9,582 nucleotides of DNA, taken from positions 1 to 9,582 of the forward strand of contig JAJDEC010000659.1 in NCBI GenBank assembly GCA_029259995.1, written 5' to 3'. The translations under genes were made by a program, and so were the position numbers. The notes under the pieces are model-generated. The model saw only the letters and a program-made list of their open reading frames with translations, was not told the DNA's origin and searched no databases. Positions 5,098-9,582 of the stretch are shown here, in pieces (the stretch's first letter is position 1; every line of letters starts with the position of its first letter). The DNA comes from Phycisphaerae bacterium. GTDB lineage: Bacteria > Planctomycetota > Phycisphaerae > UBA1845 > UTPLA1.

Positions 5098-5886
5098 GTG
5101 GCGAAGAACATTGACAATCGACCGATCATCGAGCTGCGCAACGTGTCGAAGCGATTCGGCGCGTTGCAGGTCCTTGACGGCGTCGACCTCTCTCTGCGGC
5201 GCGGCGAAACGACAGTCGTGATCGGTGAATCCGGTACGGGCAAGAGCGTTCTGCTGAAGCACATCGTCGGATTGCTGCGGCCCGACAGCGGAGAAATCTG
5301 GTTCGACGGTCAGCGAATCGACACGATGAACGAGCAGGCGCTGGTCCCGATCCGACGGCGCATGGGTTTCCTGTTTCAGATGGGGGCCCTGTTCGACTCG
5401 ATGACTGTCGGCGAAAACGTCGGATTTCCGCTGGAGGAACACAGTCAATTCAAGCCGGACAAGATTCAGGCGATCGTCGAGGAAAAGCTCAAGATGGTCG
5501 GCCTGAGCGGCTTGCAGGCGCGAAAGCCGGGGCAGATATCCGGCGGCCAGAAGAAGCGCGTCGCCCTGGCCCGCGCCATCGCCCTGGACCCGGAAGTCGT
5601 CTTTTACGACGAACCGACGACGGGTCTGGACCCTGTCCGCGCCGACGTGATCAATGAATTGATCCTGAAATTGAAACAGGAACTTCACGTGACGGGCATC
5701 GTCGTTACGCACGACATGGTCAGCGCCTTCAAAGTGGGCGATCGGATTCTGATGCTCAACAAGGGCACGATCATCGCGGACGCTGTCCCCGCCTGGTACA
5801 AGACATGCGACGACCCGCGCGTCCGGCGATTTGTCGATGGCCGGGCGAATGAAGAAGACTTGAAGGCACTGGTCGCAGCAAAGTAG
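5098..5886 (+). CDS. mlaF: MlaF-family ABC transporter ATPase
   Basis: Cytoplasmic ATPase that powers lipid transport by the MlaE-type permease. All ABC motifs are present: Walker A GESGTGKS (43-50), Q-loop Q94 in LFQMGALFDSMTV (92-104), signature ISGGQKKR (147-154), Walker B VVFYDEP (167-173, catalytic E172), D-loop GLDP (176-179) and switch H205 in VTHDM. The 'FQMGALFDSMTVGENVGFPL' stretch is typical of MlaF-type ATPases. Length 262 is near the E. coli 269. The start is GTG 5098, preceded by AGGA (5088-5091) that overlaps the mlaE stop, so the two genes are tightly, probably translationally, coupled. The C-terminus (FVDGRANEEDLKAL) resembles the tail seen in this family. Identity is secure. 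Confidence 0.97.
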   Translation: MAKNIDNRPIIELRNVSKRFGALQVLDGVDLSLRRGETTVVIGESGTGKSVLLKHIVGLLRPDSGEIWFDGQRIDTMNEQALVPIRRRMGFLFQMGALFDSMTVGENVGFPLEEHSQFKPDKIQAIVEEKLKMVGLSGLQARKPGQISGGQKKRVALARAIALDPEVVFYDEPTTGLDPVRADVINELILKLKQELHVTGIVVTHDMVSAFKVGDRILMLNKGTIIADAVPAWYKTCDDPRVRRFVDGRANEEDLKALVAAK

Positions 5887-5927
5887 TCGATTGCCTGCGC
5901 GACGCGCGAAGCGACGGAGACACGAAC

Positions 5928-6947
5928 ATGGCGGAAAAACATCAGAAGACCATTGTCGGCGTGTTCGCCCTTTCCGGGTTGACGCTGCTGTTCGTCCTGA
6001 CGCTGCTCTTCGGTGGCGGTCAGACGCTCTTCGAGAGAACCTACGACATCAATGTGCGATTCGAAGACGCCGTCGACGGTATTTCGCGCGGCCAACCCGT
6101 CACGCTCAACGGCAAACGCGTCGGCGAAACCAAGGCGATCAAATTCTGGGACCCTGATGACCTGACCAAGGGCATTCGCATCATTGTCAGAGTCGATGAG
6201 GAATATCAGATCCCCAAGGACGCGACGGTCGAAGTCGCTCCCGGGTTGATTCAGTTCGGGCGACCGCCGATTCGCATTGTCCTCGGGCCCTCGCCCAAGG
6301 GGGAGATGCTTTCTGTCGACGGCAACGCGACGATTTCGGGCCGCGTCGTTTCAATGCCCGAGCAGGTACTTCCCCCGAAGGTGCAGGGCCAGGTGGAGCG
6401 CGTCATGGAAGAAGTCGCGAGTCTCGCCTCCGCCCTCAGGCCGGTGGCGCAGAATCTCGACGGCCTGCTTGAATCGCGACCGATGTCCTCCGTCGATCAG
6501 AACGAAATGACGGCGAATTTCGCGACGATCGTCGAACGCTTCGACGTCACGCTGCAGAACTTCAACACCATTCTCGCCGACGCCGAGAATGTCGAGAATC
6601 TGAAGTTGACGCTGCAGAACGCCCGCGAGATGTCGGAGCAAGGCGTCGTGGCCATGACGGATCTGCGAGAATTTTCGGCCCAAAGCAAAGTCGTCGCGAT
6701 GGACGTCAGCAAGCTCATGCAGCAACTGACGGAAACCTCCGATCGGCTCTCGTCTGTTCTGAATCGAATCGATCAGACTGTCGTCGCACTGAACAGCCCG
6801 AAGGGTACGATCGGCTCGCTACTGAGCGACAATCGACTTTATGAAGAACTGCTCCTTTCCGCGCGGCGCCTGACGAACGCGCTGGATGACATGCGGGAAG
6901 TTCTGGACATCGCCAAGAAAGGGCAACTGCGAATCAAGGCGTTCTGA
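5928..6947 (+). CDS. mlaD: MlaD-family MCE-domain lipid transport protein
   Basis: Periplasmic, membrane-anchored substrate-handling subunit; MCE domains form hexameric rings through which lipids pass. ATG 5928 has GGAG (5916-5919) eight bases upstream and lies 41 bases after the mlaF stop. A single N-terminal membrane helix covers about residues 8-28. The MCE domain (about 38-135) shows YDINVRFEDAVDGISRGQPV, then LNGKRVGE, and PGLIQFGRPPIRIVLG. Residues 150-339 are largely helical with heptad-like patterns (DVTLQNFNTIL, MDVSKLMQQLTETSDRLSSV) and end with SPKGTIGSLLSDNRLYEELL and basic KKGQLRIKAF. At 339 residues it is far longer than E. coli MlaD (183). The extra C-terminal helices may form a longer tunnel or needle reaching across the periplasm, as known for PqiB/YebT-type and mycobacterial Mce proteins (inference). 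No MlaC, MlaB or MlaA homologue is in the window. Confidence 0.95.
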   Translation: MAEKHQKTIVGVFALSGLTLLFVLTLLFGGGQTLFERTYDINVRFEDAVDGISRGQPVTLNGKRVGETKAIKFWDPDDLTKGIRIIVRVDEEYQIPKDATVEVAPGLIQFGRPPIRIVLGPSPKGEMLSVDGNATISGRVVSMPEQVLPPKVQGQVERVMEEVASLASALRPVAQNLDGLLESRPMSSVDQNEMTANFATIVERFDVTLQNFNTILADAENVENLKLTLQNAREMSEQGVVAMTDLREFSAQSKVVAMDVSKLMQQLTETSDRLSSVLNRIDQTVVALNSPKGTIGSLLSDNRLYEELLLSARRLTNALDDMREVLDIAKKGQLRIKAF

Positions 6948-7175
6948 TTCGGCCGCAAGCCTCGTCGCCTTTCTTTGGTCATCGCACATTTGCGGGAAAT
7001 CGCGATCAGCGATGCTTGGTTCCGAGCCGCCGTCTCCTCACGGCGACGTGCGATTGGATCATTTCTCTCCGAACGCCACGCTGAGAACAGCGAGGCTCTG
7101 AATGCGGCGCTGCGCGATTCAAAGCACAACGCATCCCATCGAGCCTTCGAAGCCGAGTGGATTTCGGCACGATTC

Positions 7176-7209
7176 GCCCCCGCAAATCCGTGATGAGCCA
7201 TTTGGGGGC
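7176..7209 (-). terminator. Bulged hairpin in the convergent intergenic gap
   Basis: GCCCC (7176-7180) and CAAAT (7183-7187) pair with ATTTG (7200-7204) and GGGGC (7205-7209): ten base pairs with a 2-base bulge (7181-7182) and a 12-base loop. It lies 27 bases past the stop of the minus-strand gene. No T-run follows on that strand. It could end the macroglobulin-like transcript or serve both converging genes. The rest of 6948-7235 shows nothing I can name. Confidence 0.35.
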
Positions 7210-7235
7210 ACCGTTGTTGCGTCCGCCTTCGTCTC

Positions 7236-9582
7236 TCACTGGGCGCTCTGCACCTGCACGCCGGACTCGTTCTTATCGAAGAGCTGCTGCAAGTAGAGTG
7301 CATTGCCCGACTGAATCGTGTCGTTGTCGCTCGCAATGTTGGAGAAATAGTCAACCTGTTTGCCCATTTGGCGCTGCTGCTGTTTCCGCTGATTCGGGGC
7401 CATCGCCAGCATCGTCACGGCCGGATTTCGATAGAACGCAAATCGCCCCGACGCGTCCCGCGCGATTGCCGTCGCGCTGCCGGACAATCCATCTGCAACA
7501 TAGACGCCGCGCAAATCCGTTTCACCCGTGCGGAATCGCGACATCGCGTTTCCGATGATCTTGACATGCACGTCTCGTTCGCCGCCGCGTGTCAGGGCGT
7601 TGACGACACTCACGCGCGCCCGCCCCGCGTCCGCGTCTTCTGTCACTTCCAGCGCCAGCGGCGTGACGAGCACGAGACCGCTGGCGACGCGATCGGCCCC
7701 CCGACAGATGACAAGATAGGCCCCGTCCGTCTTTCGATCAGAACCCGCCGCATCCGTCGGTAGTTCGAGCGGGACATGGATCGACTGGTCGACAAAGCGG
7801 CGCTGCGAATCCAGCTTGACGGTCTTCTCCACAAGCGGCCGCACGCCGGCCAGGTTGACGCCGGCGATGTTGTTCAGATTTTTCTCCGCCAGCGCGAGTT
7901 TCATCAGGTCAACGCGATAGACTTGCAGGACGACTTCATCCACATTGCGATAGTCGATCCGCGCGAATGGCGCATCGTGTTTCTGGGCCGCGTCGCGCGC
8001 CCGATCTGCGCCGTCGGCCCGCAGCGCTTTCTCCCATTGTTCCGATTCGAAATACCCCGTTGATGATGGATGAAAGATCGTGACTTCCGGAAGGCGGACG
8101 AATTTCTGCTCGAACAGTCGGATGGCTTCCGATGCGTCGGAGAAATGGGTCTTGACCTGATCGTAGTATTCGATGGCCTTCGTCGCGTTGAGCTGGGCGT
8201 GATAGATCTGGCCCGCGATATAGAGCGCGAGCCACTTGTTCGGGCTCGGCCGCTCGATGCCCTGTTCATCTTTCCATGTCGATTGCGCCACTTGCTGTGC
8301 AAGCGTCAGCGCCTTGTCGAATTCCCCCTGCCGAAACCACGCGAGCGCCTGCACGTATCGAAATCGATCGTGCCACTTGCTTTTCGGAAAAACGTGAATC
8401 AGATCTTCCGTCAGCGCGATGACGCGCCGATCGTCGTCCAGATCGAGCCAGGCGTTCGCCAGTGAATACGAGGCCTCGTCCGCGACCGGACTTTCCGGAT
8501 AGAGCGCCAAATACTGGTTCAGGAACCGGATCGCATCGATGATCAATGAATCGCGCGTCGGGGCCGCCGATTCGCCAGTTCGAGGCCGAATCTCGCCGGC
8601 ATGGCTCGCCTTGGAATACAGCGTCTGTGAAAGTGCGTAATACACACTCGCCACTTGCGGTGTATCCGGATAAGCACGCCACAGAGACTCCAGGAAGTCA
8701 ACGCTCTCAAGGAATCGTCCCCGCTCCTTCAGGACGCCGCCGATGCGGGCATCGCGCGAGAAGGACCCATCGGCCGTCGCGCGATAAACCAGGTAGGCGC
8801 GTTCGTGCTGGCCCGTATTCGAATAGGCATCGCCGACACGCACGATCTGGTCGAAAGGAATGACGAGTTCCGGATAGCGCTCTTTCAGAATCTCGAAGTT
8901 GTCAACAATGGCGCTGTCGTCCGATCGATGCAGCGCACATGCGAGAAGCATTCGAATGACTTCCCTGTAGGGCTCGTCGCGAATCACCCAATCGTCATTG
9001 CCGAGTTGCTCCAGGAATCTCGCAGCGGCATCAAACTTCATGTCGTCGTACGACAATCGCCCCAGGTGATACAGCTCGTCCGGCGACATGCGATACGCAT
9101 CGGGATTCTCGGCGCCGCGCGGCAGAACCGTCACGACGCGATCCGAGGTGTTGACGTGAAATCGTTCCGGATAATAAACGCTTTGCAAATGTGTCGGCGC
9201 AACGCGATATTCGCCCGGCGTCGTTGCAACGAGTGTGTATTCCAGCGGCCGCAAATGGGACATACCGCCGTAGTACAGCGTCAGCATGTTGTCGCGCAGA
9301 TCGTACGCAAGATGATTGCTCGATATCGACTCCCGCAACAAACGAAATCCCGACGGAATCCGCTCCTGCACGAGAATGTAGTCCATGTCGCCGGCGTCCG
9401 TCCGCAGTCGATCGTTGCGCGACAGACCGACGCGAACGTCGATTGTCTCCCCGACTGGCACGTGCCTTGCCTCGTTGTGAAACTTCCCGTTCCGCCCCCA
9501 TTCGCGAGCGATTGTCCAGCCTGGCGCGATCGGTCGCCCGTCATACTCGGGCGGCGCGGGCTCAATGATCCGCTTCTGCGCC
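7236..9582 (-). CDS. Alpha-2-macroglobulin-like protein with TPR region (C-terminal part; 5' end outside window)
   Basis: The frame is open to the right edge, so the gene is cut; 781 residues are visible, numbered here from the edge. A GTG at 9461 is internal, because family-like sequence (EYDGRPIAPGWTIAREWGRN) precedes it. Residues about 1-160 resemble the last macroglobulin/receptor-binding region of bacterial alpha-2-macroglobulins: VPVGETIDVRVGLS, YILVQERIPSGFRLL, LRPLEYTLVATTPGEYRVAP. About 165-510 is helical with tetratricopeptide-like repeats (ELYHLGRLSYDDMKFDAAARF, AIRFLNQYLALYPESPVADEA, GEFDKALTLAQQVAQSTW, ATKAIEYYDQVKTHF). About 535-720 again looks macroglobulin-like, of the N-terminal type: YRNVDEVVLQVYRVDLMKL, DGAYLVICRGADRVASGLVL, TDLRGVYVADGLSG. 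The tail (721-781) is Gln/Asn-rich. The role is probably periplasmic or outer-envelope protease trapping with a protein-interaction segment (inference). A thioester motif, if present, lies outside the window. It converges on mlaD. Confidence 0.8.
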   Translation of the reverse strand, partial: AQKRIIEPAPPEYDGRPIAPGWTIAREWGRNGKFHNEARHVPVGETIDVRVGLSRNDRLRTDAGDMDYILVQERIPSGFRLLRESISSNHLAYDLRDNMLTLYYGGMSHLRPLEYTLVATTPGEYRVAPTHLQSVYYPERFHVNTSDRVVTVLPRGAENPDAYRMSPDELYHLGRLSYDDMKFDAAARFLEQLGNDDWVIRDEPYREVIRMLLACALHRSDDSAIVDNFEILKERYPELVIPFDQIVRVGDAYSNTGQHERAYLVYRATADGSFSRDARIGGVLKERGRFLESVDFLESLWRAYPDTPQVASVYYALSQTLYSKASHAGEIRPRTGESAAPTRDSLIIDAIRFLNQYLALYPESPVADEASYSLANAWLDLDDDRRVIALTEDLIHVFPKSKWHDRFRYVQALAWFRQGEFDKALTLAQQVAQSTWKDEQGIERPSPNKWLALYIAGQIYHAQLNATKAIEYYDQVKTHFSDASEAIRLFEQKFVRLPEVTIFHPSSTGYFESEQWEKALRADGADRARDAAQKHDAPFARIDYRNVDEVVLQVYRVDLMKLALAEKNLNNIAGVNLAGVRPLVEKTVKLDSQRRFVDQSIHVPLELPTDAAGSDRKTDGAYLVICRGADRVASGLVLVTPLALEVTEDADAGRARVSVVNALTRGGERDVHVKIIGNAMSRFRTGETDLRGVYVADGLSGSATAIARDASGRFAFYRNPAVTMLAMAPNQRKQQQRQMGKQVDYFSNIASDNDTIQSGNALYLQQLFDKNESGVQVQSAQ

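Noticed and set aside
4231..5712. 493-codon minus-strand frame
   Set aside because: Shadow frame opposite mlaE and mlaF. Its Arg/Asp/His/Gln-rich composition is typical of antisense of GC-rich genes, and it has no domain.

Overview
The window looks like a piece of a Planctomycetota chromosome (inference, not proven). The main pointer is the intergenic DNA: clusters of short perfect hairpins, such as CACTGGGTG/CACCCAGTG around GCAAG, CACTGCTC/GAGCAGTG, GCCCT-TTC-AGGGC and a CACGCT-TTC-AGCGTG element. To my recollection these resemble interspersed repeats common in that phylum. The GC-rich coding sequence and the compact MlaEFD-type operon fit as well.

Layout. 1-953 has no convincing gene, but holds an exact 10-bp phased GCAAA repeat and, near 860-876, a perfect inverted repeat upstream of the first gene. 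954-1784 is an HNH endonuclease that looks like acquired accessory DNA: it is visibly more AT-rich than the rest, and a one-base slip near its end hides the family's usual C-terminus in another frame. A small gene (1724-2083) follows, with a family-like first half and a non-family-like second half. 2084-3381 is a gene-free repeat island whose most orderly part is nine copies of a hairpin unit in three arrays, each with an exact 40-bp period. 3382-3795 encodes a four-helix membrane protein of unknown function. 3796-4299 is gene-free with further hairpins and a possible promoter.

4300-6947 is a plus-strand operon encoding an MlaE-type permease, an MlaF-type ATPase and a long MlaD-type MCE-domain protein: a phospholipid/lipid ABC transporter linking inner and outer membrane. 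A 288-bp convergent gap follows. 7236 to the right edge is the C-terminal 781 codons of a large minus-strand gene whose 5' part lies outside the window. It starts with what looks like the last domains of an alpha-2-macroglobulin-like protein, runs into a tetratricopeptide-type helical region, and ends with a second stretch resembling the N-terminal macroglobulin domains. That is an unusual domain order.

The transporter and the macroglobulin-like protein are both envelope functions, but they are on opposite strands and converge, so they are not one operon. I found no convincing new multi-gene system. The most notable items are the 40-bp hairpin arrays, the endonuclease frameshift, the phased GCAAA repeat and the macroglobulin-TPR-macroglobulin architecture.
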